Shown: piece after piece, positions 9,102 to 17,873 of the stretch
Numbering within the stretch: the stretch's first letter is position 1
Layout of the letters: the number at the start of each line of letters is the position of its first letter
NCBI GenBank assembly: GCA_023336205.1
Contig: JALQCR010000045.1
Coordinates: 1-53,219 of the forward strand
DNA: 53,219 nt
Direction: 5' to 3'
DNA from: Pseudanabaena sp. Salubria-1
GTDB taxonomy: Bacteria > Cyanobacteriota > Cyanobacteriia > Pseudanabaenales > Pseudanabaenaceae
Translations under genes and position numbers: made by a program
Notes under the pieces: generated by a model
What the model was told of the DNA's origin: nothing
What the model saw: the letters and a program-made list of their open reading frames with translations, nothing else
The model's database searches: none

Positions 9102-9148
9102 GGTTCTAAGCGATATAATTATTTTTGGAAAGTTACAGGGCAAAATCT

Positions 9149-10018
9149 GTGTATAAAGTCTCCTCCGCACAAAAGCAATACAATACCTATACCTTGTCTG
9201 ATGACAGTACAGGTTCTCAGATAGAAGTTGTTCCAGAACGTGGTGGCATCGTCACTAGTTGGCGCATTAATGGTCAAGAGGTTTTCTATCTTGATGCTGA
9301 ACGCTTTACGCATCCAGATCTGAGTGTTAGAGGTGGCAATCCGATTCTATTCCCGCTCTGTGGCAATTTGCCTAATGATACTTACAACGTGGATGGAACT
9401 GATTACAAAATCAAACAGCATGGCTTTGCCCGTGAGTTACCTTGGACAGCTACAGCGCAGAGCAATAGTGACGGTGCAAGTGTTACGGTTGAGTTAAGCA
9501 GTAACGAACAAACCAAACTTGTTTATCCCTTTGACTTCCATTTAGCTTTTACCTATGTATTGCGCGGCAATACTTTAGAAGTTCGTCAGGAATACAAAAA
9601 CCTTTCCTCAACACCAATGCCTTTCTCCTCAGGATTTCATCCTTACTTCCTCTGCGGTGACAAAAGTAAAATCGAGGTAGATATTCCTTCAGTTGGCTAT
9701 CAAGATAATCGTACTAAAGAGAATTTCGCTTTTGACGGGAAGTTTAACTTTGAGCAAGATGAGATTGACTCGGTATTTGGCAAGCTTTCCAGTCGTTCAA
9801 CCTCAGTGACTGATAACGATCGCAAACTAAAGATTGCGATCGATTACGATGATTTTTATACTTATCTTGTATTTTGGACTGTTAAGGGCAAGGACTTCTA
9901 TTGTCTCGAGCCTTGGAGCGCAACTCGTAATTCTCTAAACACTAAAGAGTATTTAACTGTGCTTGAGCCTAATGCTAGTTGTAGTGCCGTGATGCAGATT
10001 ACAGCAAACTTCTTTTAA
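9149..10018 (+). CDS. Aldose 1-epimerase family protein
   Basis: The 289-residue protein belongs to the galactose-mutarotase-like fold. Recognisable parts are 'VVPERGGIVTSW', 'SVRGGNPILFPLCGNLPN', 'KQHGFARELPW' with the conserved His, 'SSGFHPYF' and 'FYCLEPWSA' with the likely catalytic Glu. Family members interconvert sugar anomers; several related proteins act on sugar phosphates, so the substrate is open. A longer frame begins at TTG 9125, but GTG 9149 gives 'MYKVSSAQKQYNTYTL', which looks like the usual N-terminus, and is preceded by CAGGG. The stop codon is followed at once by a palindrome shared with the convergent epimerase gene. Confidence 0.85.
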   Translation: MYKVSSAQKQYNTYTLSDDSTGSQIEVVPERGGIVTSWRINGQEVFYLDAERFTHPDLSVRGGNPILFPLCGNLPNDTYNVDGTDYKIKQHGFARELPWTATAQSNSDGASVTVELSSNEQTKLVYPFDFHLAFTYVLRGNTLEVRQEYKNLSSTPMPFSSGFHPYFLCGDKSKIEVDIPSVGYQDNRTKENFAFDGKFNFEQDEIDSVFGKLSSRSTSVTDNDRKLKIAIDYDDFYTYLVFWTVKGKDFYCLEPWSATRNSLNTKEYLTVLEPNASCSAVMQITANFF

Positions 10019-10021
10019 CCC

Positions 10022-10060
10022 AAAAAACAAAGGCGGTGCTTCGCGCCGCCTTTGTTTTTT
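10022..10060. terminator. Bidirectional palindrome between convergent genes
   Basis: Arms rich in A/T outside and GC inside (GGCGGTGC-TTC-GCGCCGCC) end in T runs on both strands. It sits between two convergent genes and overlaps the last bases of the minus-strand epimerase gene. Confidence 0.75.
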
Positions 10061-11003
10061 AGCTTTGAGTTATTTGTTCATCCGTGGAAAAATCAATATC
10101 TGCTTGCTGACGATTGGAAGGAAGATAGTCTTGTTCAAAAGATGTTTTCAACCCAGACAATAGATCGTATTTGGGATTCCAGTTTAAATCTTGCTGGGCT
10201 TTGTTTACTGAAGCAAAAAAGTGTTGTAAGCGAAATGGGAATGCTTTCTTTTTACCAAAGTCATAATCTTTGGGATTGTAATAGACAAAGTTGAGTTGAC
10301 TAGGATCTTTACCAGCCGCGATCGCACATTGTTGGGCTAGACCGATGAATGTGACATAGCGCGTATCAGAAACATTATAAATTTCGCCGATCGCTTTTTG
10401 ATTGCCTAAGACGGCTGCCATTGCGGCAGCGAGATCATCAACATGACCGAGTTGGGTAATAAACTTGCCATTGCCAGGGATCGGGATTGGGCGACCGCGG
10501 ACAATGCGATCGAAGAACCATGCTTCTACATCATTATAGTTTCGTGGTCCATAAATATAGGTAGGTCGAATGGAACTGTAAGGAAATCCAGATTCAGCAC
10601 GGACTTGCTGCAAATAGGCTTCAGTGTCCAGCTTGCCTTTGTGTCGGCTTTTGGGATCAATGGCATCGGATTCGTGGTAGGGCAGAATATCGCTATTGAG
10701 ATACACTCCTGCGGAACTCATGTACACAAAATGCTGAATGCGATCACGAAAAATTTCGACTAGTGGCTGAGTATCACTGAGTTCACGACCGTTATTATCA
10801 AAAATCGCATCAAAGGATTCGCCACTAAGTTTATCTTGCAATTGCTGCGAATCAGTGCGATCGCCAATAATTGTGCGAAGTCCTGCAACGGGTGATGGCT
10901 TCTTACCCCGATTAAATAAAGTTACTTCATGTCCCTGTGACACCAACAATTTGACTAGCGGCACACCAATAAATCTTGTGCCACCCATTACTAAAATTTT
11001 CAT
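10059..11003 (-). CDS. NAD(P)-dependent epimerase/SDR protein, CSP41-like
   Basis: The 314-residue protein starts with 'MKILVMGGTRFIG', the GxxGxxG-type Rossmann nucleotide-binding motif of extended short-chain dehydrogenases. 'FVYMSSAGVY' and 'SIRPTYIYGPRN' match the conserved Ser and the Tyr-region of the family, although the classical YxxxK pair is not obvious. Overall it resembles chloroplast stem-loop-binding protein CSP41 and its cyanobacterial relatives, which bind RNA and ribosomes in plastids. Whether this copy acts on RNA, on nucleotide sugars or on both cannot be read from the sequence. It converges with the aldose-epimerase gene. Confidence 0.85.
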   Translation of the reverse strand: MKILVMGGTRFIGVPLVKLLVSQGHEVTLFNRGKKPSPVAGLRTIIGDRTDSQQLQDKLSGESFDAIFDNNGRELSDTQPLVEIFRDRIQHFVYMSSAGVYLNSDILPYHESDAIDPKSRHKGKLDTEAYLQQVRAESGFPYSSIRPTYIYGPRNYNDVEAWFFDRIVRGRPIPIPGNGKFITQLGHVDDLAAAMAAVLGNQKAIGEIYNVSDTRYVTFIGLAQQCAIAAGKDPSQLNFVYYNPKDYDFGKKKAFPFRLQHFFASVNKAQQDLNWNPKYDLLSGLKTSFEQDYLPSNRQQADIDFSTDEQITQS

Positions 11004-11037
11004 TTTTTAATTGATTTTAATTACATTTACGAATCCC

Positions 11038-11075
11038 AAAATCTGTACTGCCCGCGTAGCGGGCGGTACAGATTT
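11038..11075. repeat. Palindrome, CCCGC-GTA-GCGGG core
   Basis: Perfect 17- to 18-bp arms surround a GTA loop. It lies between the divergently transcribed epimerase and amidase genes, so it is not at a gene end and a terminator role is less obvious here than elsewhere. Confidence 0.7.
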
Positions 11076-11181
11076 TGTTTTTGTTAATCTCAGAATATAT
11101 CGTTTTGCGCTGTAGATTCCGCGATGACGCTAGTATTAAATGGTCTGTTTGTATTGCCAATCTGAGCAAGTAATTTGAATT

Positions 11182-13005
11182 ATGCGGCGACTGATCGGAA
11201 TTTTTGTCATTGGACTGTTGAGCTTTGTCTTTGCGATCGCTGTGGGCGCACAAAATTTTGTGCCACCTACGCAACTGCATCTTACCTATCCGCCCTTGCA
11301 ACATACCACCACCAGCGATCGCCTATTTTTTATTGGTACTGCGCCTAAAGATGGCAATGTCAGTATTAATGGCAAAGCTATATCGCTTACTGATAAAGGA
11401 CATTTTGCTCCAAGCTTGCCGCTTCAGTTGGGTGAAAATAATTTTGCGATCAAGTACGTTGATAGCACAGGAGATCGCAATAGTGAGCGTCAGATTAATG
11501 TCAAAGTCTTGAGAGAGTCACGCATTACCCTGCCTCCAAAAGATTTTGGATTTGTCAAAGAGTCACTATTGCCAACTGTGGATACGGCGCGACAACCCAA
11601 TGAAAGATTCTGCTTTGATGCGATCGCTACGCCTAATTCAACAGTTTTAGTGAGAATTGGCGATCTCGAAATCCCGCTTTTGCCTCGTCGTCGTAATATC
11701 CAATTACCGCCAAATTCTTCTGTACTGACAGGCAACAATGAAGCCACAGCCGAGTCACCCTCAGGATATTTTCGTGGCTGTACAACTTTTGAAAAGCCAA
11801 GTCAGTTGGGACAACCTGAATATGAAATGCGCTTGGGCGATCGTGTAGTTAAACAAAAAGCCAAAGGCAGCCTAGAAATTCTCTCCCCGAACAATATTCA
11901 AGTTGCCGAAATAACTGCGATCGCGACTGATGCAAGAACTGGTGCAAGTACTGATTTTTCAAGAATCACGCCTTTGCCTAAAGGAACCAAAGCTGTCGTG
12001 ACAGGCAAACAAGGTGATTGGCTAAGGCTTGATTATGGCGGCTGGGTGAGAAAGAGTATGGCAAAGCTTGAAGCCGCACAGACTCCACCGCCCACAATTG
12101 TCCGCAGCATTAATACTAAGCGAGTATCCAATCAAAATAATCTGTGGACAGAGGTGACAATTCCCCTAGAAGTGCCAGTGCCGCTAGCGATTACCCAAGG
12201 CGATCGCGTATTTTCTCTCTCTCTCTATAATGTGACTGCTCAGACAGATACGATTTCAATCGATCCAGAATCGATTATTAATAAGCTGGAATGGGTACAA
12301 ACTGACCCTAATAAGGTGACCTATACGATTAGTCTCAAACCCAAGCAGCAATGGGGATATAAAGTTCGCTACCAAGGTTCAAATCTGATTTTATCCCTCA
12401 AGCATCCGCCGCTTCTTACGTCCGCATCAGTCAATTCTCAACCACTCCAAGGTGTGAAGATTCTAGTTGATGCTGGACATGGAAGCTCTGAAGACTTAGG
12501 CTCGCGCGGCCCCACAGGCTACCCCGAAAAAGATGTCACACTGATCACATCAAAACTATTTCAAACTGAGCTACAAAATCGCGGCGCTATGGTCATTATG
12601 ACCCGCACTGATGATTCAGATGTTCTTTTGGAGCCAAGGGTAGATAAAATTAATCAAGAAGAACCAACTCTAGCGATTAGTATTCATTACAATGCTTTGC
12701 CTGATAATGGGGATGCAATTAATACGTCAGGGATGGGAAGCTTTTGGTACAATCCACAAGCTGAAGACTTTGCCAAGTTTATTAATACCTATGTCGTGAA
12801 AAAGCTGAATCGTGCGGATTATGGAGTTTATTGGAATAATCTTGCCCTCATCCGTCCCACAACTGCTCCATCCGTACTTTTAGAATTAGGTTTTATGATC
12901 AATCCTGTCGAGTTTGAATGGATAATCGATCCACAACAGCAAAAGCTACTTGCTAAGACCCTTGCCGATGGCGTTACCGAATGGATTTTGAATGCTGTTA
13001 AGTGA
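11182..13005 (+). CDS. N-acetylmuramoyl-L-alanine amidase (Amidase_3), exported
   Basis: The 607-residue enzyme should cleave the amide bond between MurNAc and the stem peptide of peptidoglycan. A signal peptide covers residues 1-23. A bacterial SH3-like segment lies near 245-300 ('KGTKAVVTGKQGDWLRL'), and an AMIN-like beta region follows near 310-415. The catalytic domain runs from about 424 to 605, with the zinc ligands in DAGHG (His433), Glu449 in YPEKD and His502 in SIHYN, and the catalytic Glu568 in LELGF. All key residues are present. This domain order suits an AmiC-type cell-division or cell-communication amidase. The downstream transporter gene overlaps its end by 14 bases. Confidence 0.9.
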   Translation: MRRLIGIFVIGLLSFVFAIAVGAQNFVPPTQLHLTYPPLQHTTTSDRLFFIGTAPKDGNVSINGKAISLTDKGHFAPSLPLQLGENNFAIKYVDSTGDRNSERQINVKVLRESRITLPPKDFGFVKESLLPTVDTARQPNERFCFDAIATPNSTVLVRIGDLEIPLLPRRRNIQLPPNSSVLTGNNEATAESPSGYFRGCTTFEKPSQLGQPEYEMRLGDRVVKQKAKGSLEILSPNNIQVAEITAIATDARTGASTDFSRITPLPKGTKAVVTGKQGDWLRLDYGGWVRKSMAKLEAAQTPPPTIVRSINTKRVSNQNNLWTEVTIPLEVPVPLAITQGDRVFSLSLYNVTAQTDTISIDPESIINKLEWVQTDPNKVTYTISLKPKQQWGYKVRYQGSNLILSLKHPPLLTSASVNSQPLQGVKILVDAGHGSSEDLGSRGPTGYPEKDVTLITSKLFQTELQNRGAMVIMTRTDDSDVLLEPRVDKINQEEPTLAISIHYNALPDNGDAINTSGMGSFWYNPQAEDFAKFINTYVVKKLNRADYGVYWNNLALIRPTTAPSVLLELGFMINPVEFEWIIDPQQQKLLAKTLADGVTEWILNAVK

Positions 13006-13948
13006 TCCCGACCAATTTTGGTCTATCTTCCATTTTGACGAACTGATCAATGCTTATATCCCACTGATGGTATGGACGGGAGTTGGCTTAGTAGCATCTA
13101 GATTTGCACCCATCAATACCTCCAAATTTATGGGTATTACCCTTTACTGGGTAGGTGTGCCACTGCAACTATTTGTTCTCGCCAGACATACGGAATTTTC
13201 TGATACTCCCTATATTCCCTATGTGGCGATCGCCGCATTGATTCTCAGTTGGCTGTTAGCTTTAGTCGGTTGGCAGTTTGCGAAACAGGCGCATAGCGAT
13301 CGCTCTAGTTTGGGGAGCTTTATTTTGGCGACCATGCTGGGCAACACGGGCTTTGTGGGCTTGACACTAACCAGTTCTCTGGCAAGTTCTACCTATGCTG
13401 ATTGGGCAGTTTTATACAGTATCGCCAGTAATGTCGCAGGTAATTATGGCATCGCGGTTTTTATTGCTAGCTACTTTGGCAAAAGCGAAGTGAAGCCGCC
13501 TTGGTGGAAGCTATTGCTGGATGTGGCGACTGTGCCGAGTCTCTGGGCTTTTGCGATCGGTTGGTATACGCGCCCGATTGGTCTACCTGATGCGATCGAG
13601 TCGGGTTTGGATATGGGGGTATGGGTGACGATCGCCTTTGCGTTGTCTTTAGTGGGACTACGATTAGGCAAAATCGAGAAGTGGGACAGCCTCAAACCTG
13701 CTGCGATCGCTGCTTTTTTGCGTGTGGCGGTTGTGCCTTTAGCGATCGGGCTAGGAGCGACAATGTTTGGACTGCGCCATGATCCGCGACTAATCCTTAC
13801 TTTAATGTCGGGTACGCCGACGGGTTTGTCAGTGCTAATTCTTGCGGAAGTCTACAATCTTGATCGCGATTTACTAATTAGCACGATCGCCTTCTCTTTT
13901 ATCGGACTAATTTTTATGCTTCCGATCTGGATTGTCTTTTTTGGCTAA
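12992..13948 (+). CDS. AEC family (auxin efflux carrier-like) permease
   Basis: The 318-residue protein is very hydrophobic, with about ten predicted membrane segments in two five-helix halves. 'LGNTGFVGLTL' in the first half and 'LMSGTPTGLSVLILAEVYNLD' in the second match the crossover regions of the membrane transport protein family that includes bacterial AEC permeases and plant PIN-like carriers. The substrate is unknown; bacterial members often move organic acids. The ATG lies inside the amidase gene, a 14-base overlap, which implies translational coupling. A long palindrome follows the stop. Confidence 0.85.
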   Translation: MLLSDPDQFWSIFHFDELINAYIPLMVWTGVGLVASRFAPINTSKFMGITLYWVGVPLQLFVLARHTEFSDTPYIPYVAIAALILSWLLALVGWQFAKQAHSDRSSLGSFILATMLGNTGFVGLTLTSSLASSTYADWAVLYSIASNVAGNYGIAVFIASYFGKSEVKPPWWKLLLDVATVPSLWAFAIGWYTRPIGLPDAIESGLDMGVWVTIAFALSLVGLRLGKIEKWDSLKPAAIAAFLRVAVVPLAIGLGATMFGLRHDPRLILTLMSGTPTGLSVLILAEVYNLDRDLLISTIAFSFIGLIFMLPIWIVFFG

Positions 13949-13966
13949 AGAATTCAATTCAATAAG

Positions 13967-14014
13967 GAGGCGATGTTTGGTGGCGCGGCAAAGCCGCGCC
14001 ATCAAACATCGCCT
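13967..14014. terminator. Palindrome, 23-bp arms, AAA loop
   Basis: The arms have a single mismatch and the tip is GGCGCGGC-AAA-GCCGCGCC. It lies between the convergent AEC and Uma2 genes and ends in T runs, fitting a two-way terminator. Confidence 0.75.
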
Positions 14015-14064
14015 CTTTTAATTTTAAGGTGAATCCCTAATGCTCAATGGGTAGAATTCAGTTT

Positions 14065-14700
14065 CTACTGATTTGCTATCCCAGTCTGCAAAGTCTTGAG
14101 AACTGATGACATATCACTGTTCAAAATTGCATTTACATTTAGCCATAAACCTAAAAACTCTTGGCTACGGATAATTCCTGATTGATCAGGTTCTAATCTA
14201 CAATATTTACCATTTTCGAGAATGAACCAATCAATTTGACGATCTAATGTTCGCCAGACGATGTATTCCTTTACGCCGTTACGTTCGTAGGTACGTTTTT
14301 TGCTGTGTAGATCGTAAGAAACTGTACTAGCAGCAATTTCAGCAATCAGTTCGGGTGCACCTGAAATATAGCCATCATCATCGATTTTTGCCTTGCCATC
14401 AACACGGAATAGTACAGCATCAGGCTGAGGTTCGTTGTCGTCATCGAGTCGGACTGTTGGCTCAATACCAACTTCTAGTCCTGTGATCGCTGCTTGATAT
14501 GTACCAAGCCAAGTGATGATGTTGCTATGAGGTTTACCGTGTGGGGTAAAGCGTAGGGGAGATGCCACGTGTACGATGCCTTCGATTAGTTCAGCTTTTT
14601 TGATATTAGATGCAATATAACGACGCTCAAATTCGGCTCGATTGAGGCGATCGCCATTTTCGAGAATGGTTAGTGGTGTTGAAGAGTTGGCAATAACCAT
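14065..14700 (-). CDS. Uma2 family PD-(D/E)XK endonuclease-like protein
   Basis: The 211-residue protein is of the Uma2 (formerly DUF820) family, which is greatly expanded in cyanobacteria. The nuclease-fold residues are visible: 'EPQPDAVLF' gives the Asp, 'APELIAEIAAST' gives the Glu/Glu pair, and 'YDLHSKKRTYERNGVKEYIVW' carries the Lys and the family's typical tail. The fold is that of PD-(D/E)XK nucleases, but substrate and role are unknown; a link to mobile DNA is often proposed. It marks the left edge of the accessory island and is transcribed away from the RAYT gene. Confidence 0.88.
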   Translation of the reverse strand: MVIANSSTPLTILENGDRLNRAEFERRYIASNIKKAELIEGIVHVASPLRFTPHGKPHSNIITWLGTYQAAITGLEVGIEPTVRLDDDNEPQPDAVLFRVDGKAKIDDDGYISGAPELIAEIAASTVSYDLHSKKRTYERNGVKEYIVWRTLDRQIDWFILENGKYCRLEPDQSGIIRSQEFLGLWLNVNAILNSDMSSVLKTLQTGIANQ

Positions 14701-14758
14701 AGCTTTTAGAAGTTGTGCTTTTGGATATTTTAGCAGTCTTGTCTTTGGGTAGAGATTG

Positions 14759-14823
14759 AGATCTCCGACTTTTTTTGTGATTTTGAAGGTTAGTTATGAT
14801 AGCAAAGAAAAAGTCGGAGATCT
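14759..14823. repeat. REP palindrome 1, upstream of RAYT gene
   Basis: A 65-base imperfect palindrome begins AGATCTCCGAC and ends GTCGGAGATCT, with the inner arms CTTTTTT and GAAAAAG. It lies 54 bases before the RAYT start. Near-identical elements lie downstream, so this is a REP-type repeat probably recognised by the encoded protein. Confidence 0.85.
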
Positions 14824-14877
14824 TGGCTATATAGATAATCTACAATCTAGATATGCTATATCTTCCAACGAAACTCT

Positions 14878-15426
14878 ATGCAAGAGCATTATTACCACGT
14901 TTATAATCGGGGGAACAATTACCAAGCAATATTTTTTGAAAGAGAAAATTATTTGCATTTTTTAAGGTTAATTCGTCAATATTTGGTTTCTCAAAACATC
15001 GTGGTTTTAGCATACTGTCTAATGCCTAATCATTATCATTTTTTAGTTGAATGTGATAGAGCTAGTCTTTCAAAGGCAATGCAGATCGCTTCTATTGCGT
15101 ATACAAAAGGGATTAATAAACGGTTTAATCGAGTTGGCGCTCTATTTCAAGGAAAGTATAAAGCTGCTTTAGTGGATTCTGATGAATATTTAGTTCATCT
15201 AGTGCGTTATATCCACCTTAATCCAGTTAAGGCAGGATTAGTCGAGAGCGCTCAAGAATGGGAGTTTTCCAGCTATTGCGAATATGCAGGTGTAAGACGT
15301 GGCACTCTACCCAAATTAGAAATGATTCGTTCCCTTTTTGATTCGGAGATGCAATATCAATCTTTTTTGGAAGGAGATACTCTGTCCCTTTTGCCTCAAG
15401 TTCAAGCGTTGATGCTAGACCAGTAG
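14878..15426 (+). CDS. RAYT: REP-associated tyrosine transposase
   Basis: The 182-residue protein is a single-domain HUH endonuclease of the Y1 transposase type. 'YCLMPNHYHFLVE' holds the His-hydrophobic-His metal site, and 'LVRYIHLNPVKAGLV' holds the likely nucleophilic Tyr and the IHLNP signature of RAYTs. Upstream and downstream REP palindromes are present, as in known REP/RAYT pairs. RAYTs cut single-stranded REP DNA and are thought to spread REPs; they are not usually self-mobilising like IS200. The frame is intact and full length. ATG 14878 is the first start after the upstream REP. Confidence 0.9.
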   Translation: MQEHYYHVYNRGNNYQAIFFERENYLHFLRLIRQYLVSQNIVVLAYCLMPNHYHFLVECDRASLSKAMQIASIAYTKGINKRFNRVGALFQGKYKAALVDSDEYLVHLVRYIHLNPVKAGLVESAQEWEFSSYCEYAGVRRGTLPKLEMIRSLFDSEMQYQSFLEGDTLSLLPQVQALMLDQ

Positions 15427-15441
15427 AGATTTAAGAGTTCC

Positions 15442-15474
15442 AGATCTCCGACTTTTTTTGTGATTTTATAGGTT
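15442..15474. repeat. REP palindrome 2, left half (interrupted)
   Basis: AGATCTCCGAC and the following T-rich arm match REP 1 and REP 3. The element stops at 15474, where an insertion sequence begins; its missing half continues at 19268 and ends at 19299. The last eight bases, TATAGGTT, are the left target duplication. Confidence 0.9.
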
Positions 15475-15615
15475 CTGGAGTTTAGACTAAAAAAGGAAAA
15501 AAGGCAGAGTAAAAGAGATACAAACTGCCTAAAGTAGATGAAAAAGAAAAAGCACATCTACAGTCATGATTATTGATAAATTACAGGAATTCCGTCAACA
15601 GGTATATAGATTTAT

Positions 15616-16635
15616 CGCTCATGTAGGTAAATAGGTGGAAGGAGGAAAAAGAAGACGACGCAGGAAGTCAAAATCAATCCAACGTAGATTGTAAGCCCAC
15701 TCGAACATGGCTACATACAGATACAAATACTTCTTGTGAATACCTCGAAAGGGACGCAGAAAATTGCGTAAACCAACCCAAATGCCCTCCATAGTATTGC
15801 AATGAACCTCACAAAAACCATCTTGATCTTCATCGCGGGCATACTCGCGCTGAGAGTGACAAACGGTTTGACGCTCACGACCAGAAGCAGGTATGCGATT
15901 ATAAGCATCGGATTCATCGGTATAGACTGTCGTGGTCGGTAAGGTCGTTACCTCTACCTGCGGTTGAATCGTGATTTGTTGAGTATTGTCACAGACCTTC
16001 ATGCGGATCTGACCACTGTTGCGCCCAACAGTACCGACAATGGGTGGACGGTCATTTGCCATGGTTCCCTTGCCTTTGCGTTGATTCCCGCGTTGTCTTG
16101 GTGGGTCTGCTATTGGATCTTTTTTTTTGCTCCCTTTTCTCCTGCATTCTGAAACATCTCGTCCATCTCGGCTTCAGCATCGGGCAGATTACCATTAATC
16201 AAATGGGCAAATCCTCGACGTTGGATGCGATGCCGCCAAGACAATAATGTCCCTTAGTCGAGTCCTAGTTCCTCGGCTATGTGTTGGGTCGTTTGTCCTT
16301 GTAAGAATCCACGCAATATCAGCACGATCTGACCACAGGTGTAATGGCTTCCTGATAAGTCTGTTCCTGTAAAAATGTGAAACACTTTCCCACATTCCCG
16401 ACACTTATATTTGACGATTGGTGTACGTTGGCGATCGTGTGGCGCTTGTCCTGCTGGTATTGCGTGTCCACTTGGACAATGCAAACCCTTTGGATGCAGG
16501 ATCTTTAATAACCATTCATAGCACGCTTGTTCATCTAACAATTCGGTCAGGGGAAATTTGATCATGGCATCTCTATCGATTTATGAAAATGACTTCCTCC
16601 TATTTTGCCATTTCACCTACTTCCCCATATGAGCG
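15616..16635 (-). mobile_element. IS1595-family element inside the outer transposase gene
   Basis: The 1020-bp element is bounded by imperfect inverted repeats of about 25 bp that begin CGCTCAT, with a shared TAGGTG inside. It is flanked by the 8-bp direct repeat AGATTTAT (15608-15615) and AGATTTTT (16636-16643), one mismatch. An 8-bp duplication is usual for the IS1595 family. It carries one broken transposase gene on the minus strand. Confidence 0.88.
15619..16565 (-). pseudogene. IS1595-family transposase, nonsense codon plus frameshift
   Basis: From ATG 16565 the first 103 residues give the N-terminal zinc ribbon (CPSGH...CRECG) and the helix-turn-helix. A TAA at 16254-16256 follows LGLD, where homologues should have an aromatic residue before GTLLSWRHR. 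The same frame then continues for about 60 codons to a run of nine A bases near 16122, after which the protein is encoded in the -1 frame through the DDE domain ('VYTDESDAYNRI', 'CEVHCNTMEGIWVGLRNFLRPF', 'HKKYL', 'FEWAYNLRWI') to 15619. The A-run followed by G could be a programmed -1 slippery site, but the TAA cannot be bypassed, so the gene is counted as broken. Confidence 0.85.
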
Positions 16636-17873
16636 AGATTTTTAGGGGACGGGCGAGATGCAATATTTGACTTGATGGATGCAGTATTGACCAGTCCAAG
16701 TGTGAAATCATTTGCAGAATTATCGTTATCAGCAGTGTATCGACGGAAATGGTCAAGTCTATATGAATCGTTAAAAGATAGCCGACCAAGACGAGGAAGA
16801 CTCAGACGACTGTGTGTCGAACAAATACCCAAAGATATCCGACCCTTGCTAGCAGGAGACCATACAGGATGGGGAAGACCCCATGCTAAAACCCTAAAAG
16901 ACAGGAGTTTTGTGCATCAACCGAATTTGGTTGAAGGTAACAAACCCATCGTGTTAGGGCATGACTACAGCACCTTGGGATGGGTGCCAGAAAAGTCAGG
17001 GAGTTGGGCAATCCCTTTATGTCACGAGCGGATCAGTAGTTTTGAGACAGCAGCCCAAAGAGGTGCTTTCCAACTGAGGCAAGTATGTCGAGATTTGACA
17101 GCAAGACCGATCGCCACTTACGACAGTGAATATGGTAGTGCTGCCTTTATGAATTTGACCGAGGATATCCCCGCAGACTTACTGCTGCGTCTACGTCCTA
17201 ACCGATGCTTATACAAAGCCCCTGAACCCTATAGTGGCTGTGGTCGTCCCCGCAAGCATGGTGATAAATTCCAACTTGCTAATGCTGCTAGTTGGGGAGA
17301 AGCCCAATCAACTTTTACCCTAGAGGATGAAACGGTTGGACAGGTGCTAATCCAACAATGGTCTAATTTGCACTTTAAAAAAGCATCCCAACGACATTTC
17401 CAAGTTATTCGAGTCACCCATCCCCATTGCTCTGGTTTGTGGTTAGCTTGGGTCGGTGAAAATATGCCAACTTTGCCTCAACTTTGGCGTTTGTACTTAC
17501 GCCGTTTTGCCATCGACCACTGGAATCGGTTTGCCAAACAACGTTTACATTGGACTCTCCCTCATTTGTTGACTCCTCAACAAGCTTTGCGGTGGAGTGA
17601 CCTCATGCCTTTGCTCTCTTGGCAATTGTGGCTGGCGCGTCAACTGGTTATTGATAGTCCTTTGCCTTGGCAGAAACCTCAAACCAATCTCTCTCTTGGT
17701 CGTGTCGCTCAGGGCTTTGCGACACTTTTAGTCAGGATTGGCTCTCCTGCTTGTTCTCCGAAACCTCGCGGAAAGTCTCTTGGCTGGAAATCTGGGCGCA
17801 AACGAGCTCCTTTTCCTCGCTTTCCCATCATCAAAAAACGCTCTTCTCGTCCAAAAAAGGTCAACTAAGATAT

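Larger units (their letters stand above)
15566..17868 (+). pseudogene. DDE transposase of the outer IS, split by IS1595-type element
   Basis: ATG 15566 begins MIIDKLQEFRQQVYRF, and the frame is cut at 15615. It resumes at 16644, reading LGDGRDAIFDLMDAV. Deleting the inserted element and one 8-bp duplication restores an unbroken 424-residue protein, which confirms the structure. Later parts contain 'LAGDHTGWGRPHAKTLKDR' with a likely first Asp, 'IATYDSEYGS' with a second Asp, and a C-terminal helical region with a Glu-less 'FAIDHWNRFAKQRL'. The remaining open frame from ATG 16675 could still give 397 residues, but it lacks the N-terminus. The protein is probably inactive in this copy. Confidence 0.88.

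Noticed and set aside
10443..10763. 106-codon frame antisense to the CSP41-like epimerase
   Set aside because: It lies wholly inside a conserved gene on the other strand and shows no domain.
16195..16404. 69-codon minus-strand frame in the IS1595-type element
   Set aside because: It is the alternative frame of the broken transposase and has no sense of its own.
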